From positions 1-26,518 of the IMG/VR virus record IMGVR_UViG_3300031216_000059: a stretch of DNA of 26,518 bases; one strand, written 5' to 3'. Below are positions 5,412-12,014 of the stretch, one piece after another. This stretch comes from a virus. The first letter of the stretch is position 1; every line of letters begins with the position of its first letter. The translations under genes and the position numbers were made by a program. Under the pieces are notes generated by a model that had not been told where the DNA came from, did no database searches, and saw only the letters and a program-made list of their open reading frames with translations.

Positions 5412-5684
5412 ATGATTTATGAAAAAAACGACATCAGAAACTTAATATTTGGATTGTGTAATAACTATGCATCTATGAATAAAGAGGATATAGATAGTAT
5501 TACGAAATTTGCAAATTGGTGTGACAAATACGTAGACGACGAAAGAATTATTAAGAATGAAATAAAAGAGGGGGAACCTATCGGAAATAGATTAAAATAT
5601 CACAAAGGATTGTTCTTACGATGTAATGATAAGTTGGAGCACACAAATAACACTTGTTTATGTAAGCATAAAAAACATATTTAA
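5412..5684 (+). CDS. Hypothetical Cys/His-rich protein
   Basis: A 90-residue protein following the helicase after 16 bases. The N-terminal two thirds are mixed charged helix (MIYEKNDIRNLIFGLCNNYA). The C-terminus has Cys and His residues in LRCNDKLEHTNNTCLCKHKK, which could hold a zinc ion. No family recognised. It is the last gene before a promoter, so it probably belongs to the replication transcript. Confidence 0.6.
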   Translation: MIYEKNDIRNLIFGLCNNYASMNKEDIDSITKFANWCDKYVDDERIIKNEIKEGEPIGNRLKYHKGLFLRCNDKLEHTNNTCLCKHKKHI

Positions 5685-5686
5685 TA

Positions 5687-5715
5687 TTGACAAATAACAC
5701 GCAATAAGCTACACT
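5687..5715 (+). promoter_or_regulatory. Promoter for the split gene 5744
   Basis: Perfect -35 TTGACA at 5687-5692 and -10 TACACT at 5710-5715, 17-base spacer. Start near 5722; the leader carries AACCAAAAATC before ATG 5744. Confidence 0.7.
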
Positions 5716-5743
5716 TGATATCGATTATTAACCAAAAATCAAA

Positions 5744-5970
5744 ATGATTTACAAACTACATAAAAACGTATTCATCGAAAACGACCCTAATAACTGGGTT
5801 GTGAAAGAGTCATACATTAGTAATAAAACAAAAAAACAGAGGAAAAAGTTATTGGATACTATCCAAGTCTAGAGGCATCATATCGCGGATATTTTAGAGA
5901 GTATTCTTTTGTAGCAAAAAGTCATAAAGAATTAGAAGAATTATTGGCTAATATAGAGCGACTTAGGTAA
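5744..5970 (+). CDS. DUF5405-like small protein, split by a -1 frameshift
   Basis: The zero frame (5744-5872) gives 42 residues starting MIYKLHKNVFIENDPNNWVV and stops at TAG. The -1 frame continues as TEEKVIGYYPSLEASYRGYF and on to TAA at 5968-5970; 'iGYYpsLeaa...' is the hallmark of a common small phage protein family (DUF5405-like). The frames join at seven A residues (5830-5836), read A-AAA-AAA, a correct slippery heptamer for -1 frameshifting; fusion gives 75 residues, a normal length. A TTGGAT-ACT-ATCCAA hairpin lies 15 bases downstream. Programmed frameshift, mutation and sequencing error in the homopolymer remain possible. Cellular role unknown. Confidence 0.65.
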
Positions 5971-6046
5971 TGAGTGGGTAGATAGTACCTAAAACAAGCT
6001 AAAACGTCTGTAACCGCCTAAAGACTATTAAATTTAACCAAATACA

Positions 6047-6307
6047 ATGAGTAAAGATAAGATAATGGAGCTAATGATGAGAAGTTTCTCATGTGGAGTA
6101 TCACAGGGATTGATTTATGCAAATGATGAAAAGGAAAATAGGATTAATTATGAGTCAATGCTGGGAGTTGCATTTGACAGAGAAACTGCTACACCTTTGC
6201 AGTTAGGAAATATAATAGAGCCACAACCAAAAAGCAAGAAATGGATTGCTGCGCATAAAAAGGAAATTGCCGAGTTTTACGAATTACTACTTAGGGAATT
6301 AAAATAA
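6047..6307 (+). CDS. Hypothetical protein
   Basis: An 86-residue protein, mostly helical (MSKDKIMELMMRSFSCGVSQ at the start; AAHKKEIAEFYELLLRELK at the end). The leader AACCAAATACA lies immediately before the ATG, the same one used by the next gene. The sequence resembles small phage proteins of unknown role often found near DNA metabolism genes, but no family could be named. There is no promoter directly upstream, so it should be read from the promoter at 5687. Confidence 0.65.
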   Translation: MSKDKIMELMMRSFSCGVSQGLIYANDEKENRINYESMLGVAFDRETATPLQLGNIIEPQPKSKKWIAAHKKEIAEFYELLLRELK

Positions 6308-6320
6308 TTAACCAAATACA

Positions 6321-6731
6321 ATGAGATACTATAACCATAAAATAACCTACACGCTAAACGGAGAAGAAAAAGTTATTAATTACTGGAATTCTATAGAAAT
6401 GAATGACCAGATTGCCGCGATTGTTGTTTTTACTTCATACTTCGGACATAAGTACAAAGAAGATAGATTAAAAGCGGAAAATGAGTTTGCAGAAAATGGA
6501 AAATCAAAGTTTCAGTTGAAAACAAAGACTTTTGAATTTGATAAGCTTAGATTTGAGGCTATTGGAATAGAGAATAAAACTAAATCAGCTATAAAGAATT
6601 TATACGCAAAACAAGAAAGATTATTAAAGAAAAACAACGTCAGGAGGTTCGTGAAAGAAATTACTGAGAATTCCGCGAGATTCAATAGAGGTATGACTGG
6701 AAAAACTACATTATCGCGTCATAATAATTAA
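6321..6731 (+). CDS. Hypothetical basic protein
   Basis: A 136-residue protein with a beta-like N-terminus (YYNHKITYTLNGEEKVINYW) and a Lys/Arg-rich helical C-terminus (NLYAKQERLLKKNNVRRFVK), which suggests nucleic-acid contact. It shares the AACCAAATACA leader with its upstream neighbour. No catalytic motif or family was recognised. Confidence 0.65.
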   Translation: MRYYNHKITYTLNGEEKVINYWNSIEMNDQIAAIVVFTSYFGHKYKEDRLKAENEFAENGKSKFQLKTKTFEFDKLRFEAIGIENKTKSAIKNLYAKQERLLKKNNVRRFVKEITENSARFNRGMTGKTTLSRHNN

Positions 6732-6733
6732 AA

Positions 6734-6859
6734 ATGAGAAAACTAATTATAACAAAGTTATCAAAAAAACAGCTAACAATGCTGAAATGGAGTAATGAAA
6801 AACTCGTGATGAAAATCATAAACTTACAAAATGAAGTTCTTAGAGCAAATAAAAAATGA
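6734..6859 (+). CDS. Small basic hypothetical protein
   Basis: A 41-residue helical protein rich in Lys and Leu (MRKLIITKLSKKQLTMLKWS at the start), possibly a short coiled coil. It starts two bases after the preceding stop and its TGA overlaps the methyltransferase ATG (ATGA), so it may serve to couple translation into the methyltransferase. Function unknown. Confidence 0.5.
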   Translation: MRKLIITKLSKKQLTMLKWSNEKLVMKIINLQNEVLRANKK

Positions 6860-7503
6860 ATATAACAAATGAATGCAATATGAAGCTAATGGCTCGCTAT
6901 CCAGATAATTATTTTGATTTGGCTTTGATTGACCCTCCTTATGGGATAAGAGAGGATGGAAAAAAAAATCATTCTAGAGGCAAGAAAGCTAAAGCAAAAA
7001 AGTATACCCCAAAAAATTGGGATAAATCAGCTCCAAATAAAGAATATTTCGCGGAATTAAAAAGAGTTTCTAAAAATCAGATAATTTGGGGTGCAAATCA
7101 TTTTATTGAAAATATACCCGAAGCAAACAGTAGCTGTTGGATTGTTTGGGATAAAGTTAATGGGAAGACAGATTTTGCGGATTGCGAAATGGCTTATTCT
7201 AGCTTTAAAACAGCGGTTAGAAAATTTGTCTTTACTTGGCACGGAATGATTCAAGGAGATATGAAAAATAAAGAAATAAGAATCCACCCAACACAAAAAC
7301 CTGTAAAGCTTTACGAATGGCTTCTAATGAATTACGCAAAAGAGGGAGATAAAATATTAGATACTCATTTAGGCTCTGGAAGTATAGCTTTAGCCTGTCA
7401 TAACCTAGGATTTGATTTAACAGCGTGTGAACTAGATAAAGAGTATTATGACGGTGCAATGGCACGATTAAAGGTATATACAGACCAATTAACTATATTT
7501 TAA
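6856..7503 (+). CDS. DNA N6-adenine or N4-cytosine methyltransferase, beta class
   Basis: The 215-residue protein has catalytic motif IV DPPYG at 26-30, preceded by DLALI, and the AdoMet-binding motif I (LDTHLGSGSIALAC) near 167-180. With IV before I, the order is that of beta-class amino-methyltransferases. The middle contains IIWGANHF and SCWIVWDK, typical of phage site-specific methylases, and IHPTQKP precedes motif I as usual. No matching restriction enzyme is adjacent, so it is probably an orphan methylase protecting phage DNA from host restriction or marking it for regulation. Confidence 0.88.
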   Translation: MNITNECNMKLMARYPDNYFDLALIDPPYGIREDGKKNHSRGKKAKAKKYTPKNWDKSAPNKEYFAELKRVSKNQIIWGANHFIENIPEANSSCWIVWDKVNGKTDFADCEMAYSSFKTAVRKFVFTWHGMIQGDMKNKEIRIHPTQKPVKLYEWLLMNYAKEGDKILDTHLGSGSIALACHNLGFDLTACELDKEYYDGAMARLKVYTDQLTIF

Positions 7504-7534
7504 AACATATAATAAAAAGAAACAGCAGAAAGTG

Positions 7535-7563
7535 TTGACATGGTGATAAAACTTCTATATACT
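7535..7563 (+). promoter_or_regulatory. Promoter, GTGTTGACA type
   Basis: TTGACA at 7535-7540 preceded by GTG, and TATACT at 7558-7563, 17-base spacer. Start near 7570; the leader holds AACCAAAAAAATC before ATG 7591. Confidence 0.7.
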
Positions 7564-7590
7564 AGATAACGATTACTAACCAAAAAAATC

Positions 7591-7728
7591 ATGAATTGCC
7601 AATACTGTAAAGAACCGCTAGACGACTATGAGTTTGAAACGTGTGAAGTATGTGAAGAAGAAAACGAGGAAATAGTAAACGAGGAAGCGGTAGCGAGAGA
7701 TGATTACGAAAAAAGCCAATATATTTAA
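7591..7728 (+). CDS. Small acidic zinc-ribbon protein
   Basis: A 45-residue protein with CQYC at 3-6 and CEVC at 18-21, a classic rubredoxin-like zinc knuckle, followed by a very acidic helix. It has its own promoter and AACC leader. Small zinc-ribbon proteins in phages often act as protein-protein or nucleic-acid adaptors; the strongly negative tail makes it a candidate DNA mimic or host-factor binder, which is inference. Its TAA stop is part of the next gene's leader (TTTAACC). Confidence 0.65.
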   Translation: MNCQYCKEPLDDYEFETCEVCEEENEEIVNEEAVARDDYEKSQYI

Positions 7729-7738
7729 CCAAATAAAA

Positions 7739-7864
7739 ATGAGTTTCGAAAAATGGTATCAGACACAAGAAAAAAGCCTTGAGAAATTATTTAGCACTAG
7801 TCAGATTGTATTCATAAAAACATTACTAGAATATTCGTGGGTAGTAGGACAATCAGAAAAATAA
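7739..7864 (+). CDS. Small hypothetical protein
   Basis: A 41-residue, probably helical protein starting MSFEKWYQTQEKSLEKLFST. It has a full AACCAAATAAAA leader, identical to that of the next gene. No family recognised. Confidence 0.55.
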   Translation: MSFEKWYQTQEKSLEKLFSTSQIVFIKTLLEYSWVVGQSEK

Positions 7865-7886
7865 ATTAAAATTTAACCAAATAAAA

Positions 7887-8105
7887 ATGAAAAATTTAAA
7901 TAAAATAATCGGCTTCATGAAAAAATCTATCGACTCGATAGAAGTGGCAAAAATTTACCCAGAGGAGTGGGTGGTGTATGGAATATTTACATTGTTGTTC
8001 TGTTTAACTGGATTTGTTTTGCTTCAGGATAAAATGCCTGAGGAGGATTTAAATCAGTTAATGAGTCAAAGAACATTTGAACTTCAACAATATAACCCAA
8101 AATAA
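7887..8105 (+). CDS. Small single-span membrane protein
   Basis: A 72-residue protein with one clear membrane segment at about residues 29-47 (WVVYGIFTLLFCLTGFVLLQ), flanked by a basic N-terminal part and an acidic C-terminal part. It precedes two genes for exported proteins, so the group 7887-9571 may act at the cell envelope. Its last codons form the leader AACCCAAAATAAA of the next gene. No family recognised; an inner-membrane accessory or superinfection-exclusion role is only a suggestion. Confidence 0.6.
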   Translation: MKNLNKIIGFMKKSIDSIEVAKIYPEEWVVYGIFTLLFCLTGFVLLQDKMPEEDLNQLMSQRTFELQQYNPK

Positions 8106-8106
8106 A

Positions 8107-8625
8107 ATGACAGAAACAAAAATCGATTTCAAGTATGTAATAACAGAAATGAGTATTGCGGCGGTAGTACTATTTGTGGGAATTGCTTTACCGACTGTAG
8201 GAGCTGAACCAAGATTCCATGAGCTATATCCAGATAGAAATATCGCCCAAGTAGAATTGGTGAGTATGTTTGAGAATCCTGTTGAGTGGGAAAAAGAAAA
8301 AAAAGAATCTGAATATTTTCTATCAGATGGAACGGATTTGAGAAAACTAAGTCTAGCGGTTGCAATGCACGAAACAAGGAACTGCGGAATTGTTACGAAT
8401 TTTACTGTATTAGATAATTGCTTAGGAATTAAAATACAAGGAAAGCCTGCTAAATTCCCCGCGACAATTAACGGACAAAGATTTGAGACATCTCATTTAT
8501 ACTTTAGGGATTTATGGAAAAGGTTATATGGTAGATTTCCAGACATTGAGCTTGCTATAAGGTACTCGGGAGATGATAGACCAGAGGCGTGGTTAAAAAA
8601 TGTTACTCACTTTTATTATAATTAA
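8107..8625 (+). CDS. Exported lysozyme-like protein
   Basis: The 172-residue protein begins with a hydrophobic export or anchor segment (about 13-33, ending PTVGAEP). The remainder, AVAMHETRNCG, LDNCLGIKIQGKP, FETSHLYFRDLW, GRFPDIELAIRYSG and WLKNVTHFY, has the pattern of lysozyme-like transglycosylase-fold proteins, with a catalytic Glu in MHET and an 'NNcxGi' turn. It would cleave the glycan strand of peptidoglycan outside the membrane. It lies far from the lysis genes and among early/middle genes, so it may help entry, virion egress through the wall or superinfection exclusion. Start 8107 is preferred over 8077 because of the leader box directly before it. Confidence 0.65.
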   Translation: MTETKIDFKYVITEMSIAAVVLFVGIALPTVGAEPRFHELYPDRNIAQVELVSMFENPVEWEKEKKESEYFLSDGTDLRKLSLAVAMHETRNCGIVTNFTVLDNCLGIKIQGKPAKFPATINGQRFETSHLYFRDLWKRLYGRFPDIELAIRYSGDDRPEAWLKNVTHFYYN

Positions 8626-8628
8626 ACA

Positions 8629-8862
8629 ATGAATAAAGAAGTAAACGGCTGGCGAGAAAGATTTGAAAAGTTTAATAAACAAAATCACAGTCTTTTGGGA
8701 GCATTAAAAAGTCATTGGGCAAGTTTCATTGAAAAAGAAATAGAAAAGGCAAAGAGAGAAGCAAAGATTGAGGTTTTAAATAGCATTAGAGATGTTTCCC
8801 ATAAAAACTCAACTCATGGGATAATTTCTCGTAAAATAATGGAATTAGAGGAAGAATTTTAA
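8629..8862 (+). CDS. Hypothetical coiled-coil-like protein
   Basis: A 77-residue protein, almost wholly charged helix (ASFIEKEIEKAKREAKIEVL in the middle), likely a coiled coil. It starts three bases after the lysozyme-like gene. Similar short proteins with an 'IEKAKREAKIEVLNSI' core are frequent in phages but have no assigned role. Confidence 0.6.
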   Translation: MNKEVNGWRERFEKFNKQNHSLLGALKSHWASFIEKEIEKAKREAKIEVLNSIRDVSHKNSTHGIISRKIMELEEEF

Positions 8863-8873
8863 ACCCTAAACAA

Positions 8874-9131
8874 ATGAATTATGAAATAACAACACCTAAA
8901 GAATCTAAAAAAAGATTCATACATAAAGTTGGCGATGTCTGGCAAACTAAGAAAGAAACAAGGGAGGTTTTAAAAGTAGACCGCAAAAGGTTCACGTTTA
9001 GTTATAATAAAAACCTTGGTACTTGTGGTTCTTGTGGATGTTGCCCTATAAGGAGTGGAGAAAAAGAGACTGGGAAAAAAGCATTTCTTTTTTGGATAAA
9101 TTACAACAATGCTAAATTAATTAAACAATGA
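8874..9131 (+). CDS. Hypothetical Cys-rich protein
   Basis: An 85-residue protein with GTCGSCGCCPIRSGE near residues 49-63, four Cys in close order that could bind zinc or another metal. The N-terminus has beta-like repeats (KKRFIHKVGDVWQTKKETRE). The leader AACCCTAAACAA is a variant of the usual box. Its TGA overlaps the metalloprotease ATG (ATGA), so the two are co-translated. No family recognised. Confidence 0.6.
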   Translation: MNYEITTPKESKKRFIHKVGDVWQTKKETREVLKVDRKRFTFSYNKNLGTCGSCGCCPIRSGEKETGKKAFLFWINYNNAKLIKQ

Positions 9132-9571
9132 ATAAAACATTAACACTAATGGCTGTCATACTAGCAACTCTATATTTTACTTCAAGTTCTTTTGCATTAC
9201 CAACTAGAATTTATACTGAACTACCAAATGGAACGTACGGAAGATATTATCCTGACAGTAATGCAATCCGTATAAGCAGAAAAATACCAGAAGATATGAT
9301 TCAGCACGTTATAATTCATGAGACAGCTCATTGGTTTGATATGGAAAAGAAAACGCCATTACGAAGAATGTTCTGGAAAAGAGCATTTGAACGTGAGCAA
9401 TATCAGCCAACAGAATACTGCAGAAACACTAAAAGACATAAGGTTGAAGAATGTTATGCAGAAACGCTTACAAGAGCTGTTTTGTATAACTTATTACCAC
9501 CTGCTAGAACAACTACCCACAGAATAATTAAAATAGACAGAGAAGTGTTTTTAAAGCTATTAAATGAGTAA
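9128..9571 (+). CDS. Secreted zinc metalloprotease (HExxH)
   Basis: The 147-residue protein has a clear Sec signal peptide (MNKTLTLMAVILATLYFTSS, then SFA before a likely cut). The mature part has the zinc motif HETAHWFD with His64, Glu65 and His68, and a downstream acidic site EECYAE (107-112) placed like the third ligand of gluzincins; it is compact for such enzymes. It should act outside the cytoplasmic membrane on host surface or periplasmic proteins. It is coupled to the Cys-rich gene upstream and lies two genes from the exported lysozyme-like protein. Substrate and family are unknown. Confidence 0.75.
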   Translation: MNKTLTLMAVILATLYFTSSSFALPTRIYTELPNGTYGRYYPDSNAIRISRKIPEDMIQHVIIHETAHWFDMEKKTPLRRMFWKRAFEREQYQPTEYCRNTKRHKVEECYAETLTRAVLYNLLPPARTTTHRIIKIDREVFLKLLNE

Positions 9572-9600
9572 ATTATTAAACGTATGTAAAAAATGCGAAA

Positions 9601-9858
9601 ATGAATTATAAAGAAGTATATCGGCGATTTTTTGATTTTACTGATGGTGAATATGTACCATGCGAGGTTTGTGCAAAACCTGCATCAGATATTCATCATA
9701 TTGTGTTTAGAAGCAGAAAAAAAGATGACACGATAGGCAATCTAATAGGATTGTGCAGGAGTTGCCACAATAAAGCTCACTTTAAAGAAACCCCTTACCT
9801 ACGGGAAAAGGAATTGTTTGATATACATTTAAAACATATACAAAAACATAACTCATAA
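9601..9858 (+). CDS. HNH endonuclease domain protein
   Basis: The 85-residue protein has the Cys-paired HNH fold: CEVC at 21-24, DIHHIVFRS at 30-38 with the catalytic His, NLIGLCRSCHNKAH at 47-60 with the second Cys pair (52, 55), the HNH Asn (57) and final His (60). HNH nickases of this size occur as terminase-associated nucleases, mobile endonucleases or recombination helpers; here it is far from the terminase, so a free-standing or recombination role is more likely. A 15-codon frame (9564-9611, with a CKKC) overlaps its start and may couple it to the protease gene. Confidence 0.8.
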   Translation: MNYKEVYRRFFDFTDGEYVPCEVCAKPASDIHHIVFRSRKKDDTIGNLIGLCRSCHNKAHFKETPYLREKELFDIHLKHIQKHNS

Positions 9859-9878
9859 CGAATGACTAGCCGAATGTG

Positions 9879-9907
9879 TTGACCTAATTATTTATTTCTG
9901 GTAAAAT
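9879..9907 (+). promoter_or_regulatory. Promoter, GTGTTGAC type
   Basis: TTGACC at 9879-9884 preceded by GTG, and TAAAAT at 9902-9907, 17-base spacer. The leader contains AACCAAATAACC before ATG 9931. Confidence 0.6.
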
Positions 9908-9930
9908 TTAAATACCTTAACCAAATAACC

Positions 9931-10122
9931 ATGAAAGACCGACAAGAAACAGCAACAAAGATTATGAAAAAAATCAATGAAATAGAGTTTACCTCACAAG
10001 AGGATTTTACAAAAGAAATTACTAAATTATTGGAATGTGCTTATGCTAGTGGGTATACTCAATGTGAGTTAGATGTAGACAATAAAAATACTCATCAGGA
10101 TAGAATAAACAGGATGTCATAA
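9931..10122 (+). CDS. Small hypothetical protein
   Basis: A 63-residue helical, charged protein (MKDRQETATKIMKKINEIEF at the start; a central ECAYASGYTQCELD). It has its own promoter and AACC leader and is followed by an intrinsic terminator, so it may be made as a separate short transcript. No family recognised. Confidence 0.6.
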   Translation: MKDRQETATKIMKKINEIEFTSQEDFTKEITKLLECAYASGYTQCELDVDNKNTHQDRINRMS

Positions 10123-10140
10123 ATTCAATAGAAACCTTAC

Positions 10141-10173
10141 AGACCTCTCAATGAGGGGTCTAATAAGTTTTTT
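10141..10173 (+). terminator. Intrinsic terminator, AATG-loop type
   Basis: AGACCTCT (10141-10148) pairs with AGGGGTCT (10154-10161) around loop CAATG, then AATAAG and six T. The hairpin and the TAAGTTTT tail closely resemble the element after the capsid gene at 23383. Confidence 0.65.
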
Positions 10174-10201
10174 AATAAACTATATTTTAACCAAAATAAC
10201 C

Positions 10202-10333
10202 ATGTACAACAAAGCAAAAGACAACAGGCTACAAAGTCTTAATGATTTAAGACAAAAAGGACAAGATAAAATGTCTCAAATGTTTAGAGAAATTACAGCA
10301 GAGAATGAAGCATATACTTTAACCAATAATTAA
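10202..10333 (+). CDS. Small hypothetical protein
   Basis: A 43-residue helical protein (MYNKAKDNRLQSLNDLRQKG at the start). ATG 10202 is chosen over an in-frame ATG at 10151 because 10151 lies inside the terminator hairpin and 10202 has an AACCAAAATAACC leader. Its end (TNN stop) supplies the AACCAATAATTAAG leader of the next gene. No family recognised. Confidence 0.55.
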   Translation: MYNKAKDNRLQSLNDLRQKGQDKMSQMFREITAENEAYTLTNN

Positions 10334-10334
10334 G

Positions 10335-10823
10335 ATGAAAACACACTACAGAAAAGTATTCAAAAGCGACCACCTAGGAGTCGCAGATTTAGAAGAAATG
10401 ATTGACGAAAAAAAATCATTAGTATTCACAATTAAAGAAGTAAGGCAAGAGTGGGGAACTAAGGTTGCGGGTAGAAAAATAGACGCAAATATCGCTTATT
10501 TTATAGAAGACATAAAACCAATGGTGATTAATGCTAAAAATTCCCTTTCTATTAAAAAGTTTACGGGTTCTTATTTTGTAGAAGATTGGAGAAATATTAA
10601 AGTTAGTTTATTTGTGGATATGTCAGTTAAGAATCCATCAACTGGTGAGTCTGGTGGTGTTGGTATATCTACAGTATTACCAAAAGGAAAAGAAGTTCTA
10701 AACGAAAAACACGCCAGATGGTCAAAAGCTAAGGCAAGTTTAAAAGCGGGAGAAATTACGATAGAGGGATTGAGAAAACACTTTGATTTGTCTGATGCTG
10801 ATGCTAAAACAATCCAATTATGA
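10335..10823 (+). CDS. Conserved phage recombination-module protein, YqaJ partner
   Basis: The 162-residue protein matches a conserved phage protein usually encoded beside a YqaJ/lambda-type exonuclease; recognised stretches are HYRKVFKSDHLGVADLEE near the start, NIAYFIEDIKPMVINAKNS at 53-71 and FVEDWRNIKVSLFVD at about 81-95. Members are often called single-strand annealing or DNA-binding partners, but proof is scarce, so that role is inferred from pairing. Its TGA overlaps the exonuclease ATG (ATGA), consistent with a two-component recombination system. The C-terminal helix (RKHFDLSDADAKTIQL) may contact the partner. Confidence 0.6.
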   Translation: MKTHYRKVFKSDHLGVADLEEMIDEKKSLVFTIKEVRQEWGTKVAGRKIDANIAYFIEDIKPMVINAKNSLSIKKFTGSYFVEDWRNIKVSLFVDMSVKNPSTGESGGVGISTVLPKGKEVLNEKHARWSKAKASLKAGEITIEGLRKHFDLSDADAKTIQL

Positions 10824-11443
10824 AATACTACGACATAAACCAAAACAGCGAAGAATGGTTTGACATGCGTTCGGGTCGCATAACTTCAAGTGCAGTTGCG
10901 AAAGTTATGGCAAACTTTGGTAAAGCATTTGGAGAACCTGCAAAGGCTTATGCTGCACACATTGCATTGGAGCGATTCAATGGTAAGAAAATAGAAAAAG
11001 ATTACTATACAAGCTCGGTTATGGAGCGTGGCACGGAATTAGAGCCAGTAGCAAGAAATGAGTATGAAATAAATGAGATGGTAGAGGTAAAAAATGGTGG
11101 ATTCTTTGAAAAAGATACCCTAGGAGATAGTCCAGATGGATTGGTCGGAGAAAATGGAGTAATAGAAATAAAGTGCGTAATACCATCTACTCACTTTAAG
11201 ACATTAAAAAAAGGTGGTTATCCCTCATCTTATAAATGGCAAATTCACTTTCATATGTTAGTTACTGGTCGTGATTGGTGTGATTTTATTTCATATTGCC
11301 CAGACTTTCCAGAAGCAAAACAATTATACGTGTTCAGGGTAGACAAAGACACTGAACTACAAAAACAGATGCTAGAAAGAATCGCAGAGTTTGAACTACT
11401 AATAGAAGAAAATATTAACCTACTAAAAAATGACATACAATAG
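10820..11443 (+). CDS. YqaJ/lambda-exonuclease-type recombination nuclease
   Basis: The 207-residue protein has the PD-(D/E)XK exonuclease layout: SEEWFDMRSGRITSS at 10-24 (the 'R.g.iTaS' signature), MERGTELEPVARNEYE at 68-83, the catalytic core DSPDG at 103-107 with VIEIKC at 114-119, and KWQIHFHMLVTG at 139-150 (the Q.q.ml motif). It would degrade one strand from double-strand ends to make single strands for annealing with the upstream partner. Length and motif spacing are normal for the family. Confidence 0.88.
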   Translation: MKYYDINQNSEEWFDMRSGRITSSAVAKVMANFGKAFGEPAKAYAAHIALERFNGKKIEKDYYTSSVMERGTELEPVARNEYEINEMVEVKNGGFFEKDTLGDSPDGLVGENGVIEIKCVIPSTHFKTLKKGGYPSSYKWQIHFHMLVTGRDWCDFISYCPDFPEAKQLYVFRVDKDTELQKQMLERIAEFELLIEENINLLKNDIQ

Positions 11444-11648
11444 ACATAAACCCGATAACAAAAAGAAAATAGAAAAACTACAAAGTTCTGAACAAGATGT
11501 TAAATTTTCTGGAATGATTGAGAAGTTAATCAAAACAGGAAAAACATTTGAACAGGCAACTGTCATGATACTTAAACCATACACATTTAAACAGTATGGA
11601 GAATTGAGCGAGTACAACAAAAAGCGTATCTTAGATACTTACAAATGA
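11430..11648 (+). CDS. Small basic hypothetical protein
   Basis: A 72-residue Lys-rich protein (MTYNRHKPDNKKKIEKLQSS at the start) that overlaps the exonuclease gene by 14 bases and the NinB-like gene by four. No domain recognised. The tight packing within the recombination genes suggests a small accessory DNA-binding protein, which is inference. Confidence 0.55.
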   Translation: MTYNRHKPDNKKKIEKLQSSEQDVKFSGMIEKLIKTGKTFEQATVMILKPYTFKQYGELSEYNKKRILDTYK

Positions 11649-12013
11649 AAATAATTAAATTCAACAAGAACGCTGACTTTAAAATGAAGGATATTACTAA
11701 CGAAGTAGAAGAACTGCCAGATGGAATGTGGGAGTGTGTAATTAGAAAACCAAAGAGAACTCCAAAGCAAAACAACACTATTCACGCTTTGTTCGCGGAT
11801 TTAGCAGTTGAATTAGAGGGTTTGGGTATTGAGTATAAAATGGGAAACTTTATCGCAAGTTGGACAGAGGACTCAGCAAAAGAATTCTTTAAACAAATAT
11901 ACTTGAACGGAAAAAAGACAAGCCAAGTTAAATCGGATATAATGGCAAAGGCTACTGACAAATTACTACACGACATTAACAGGCTGGGAGGACAACTATC
12001 TATTAAACATTAA
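11645..12013 (+). CDS. NinB/Orf-like recombination protein
   Basis: The 122-residue protein has the core 'KPKRTPKQNNTIHALFADLA' at about 34-53, the hallmark of NinB (lambda Orf)-type recombination mediators, followed by a helical segment (SAKEFFKQIYLNG) and SQVKSDIMAKATDKL near the end. Lambda Orf binds single-stranded DNA and SSB and can replace RecFOR functions. Its place between the exonuclease and the phosphoesterase fits that role. Similarity is recognised by pattern and is moderate at the ends. Confidence 0.65.
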   Translation: MKIIKFNKNADFKMKDITNEVEELPDGMWECVIRKPKRTPKQNNTIHALFADLAVELEGLGIEYKMGNFIASWTEDSAKEFFKQIYLNGKKTSQVKSDIMAKATDKLLHDINRLGGQLSIKH

Positions 12014-12014
12014 A

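Noticed and set aside
9564-9611. 15-codon frame with a CKKC before the HNH gene
   Set aside because: Too short to support as a gene; mentioned only as possible coupling. Its first 17 bases also match 143-159, which is within chance for AT-rich sequence of this size.
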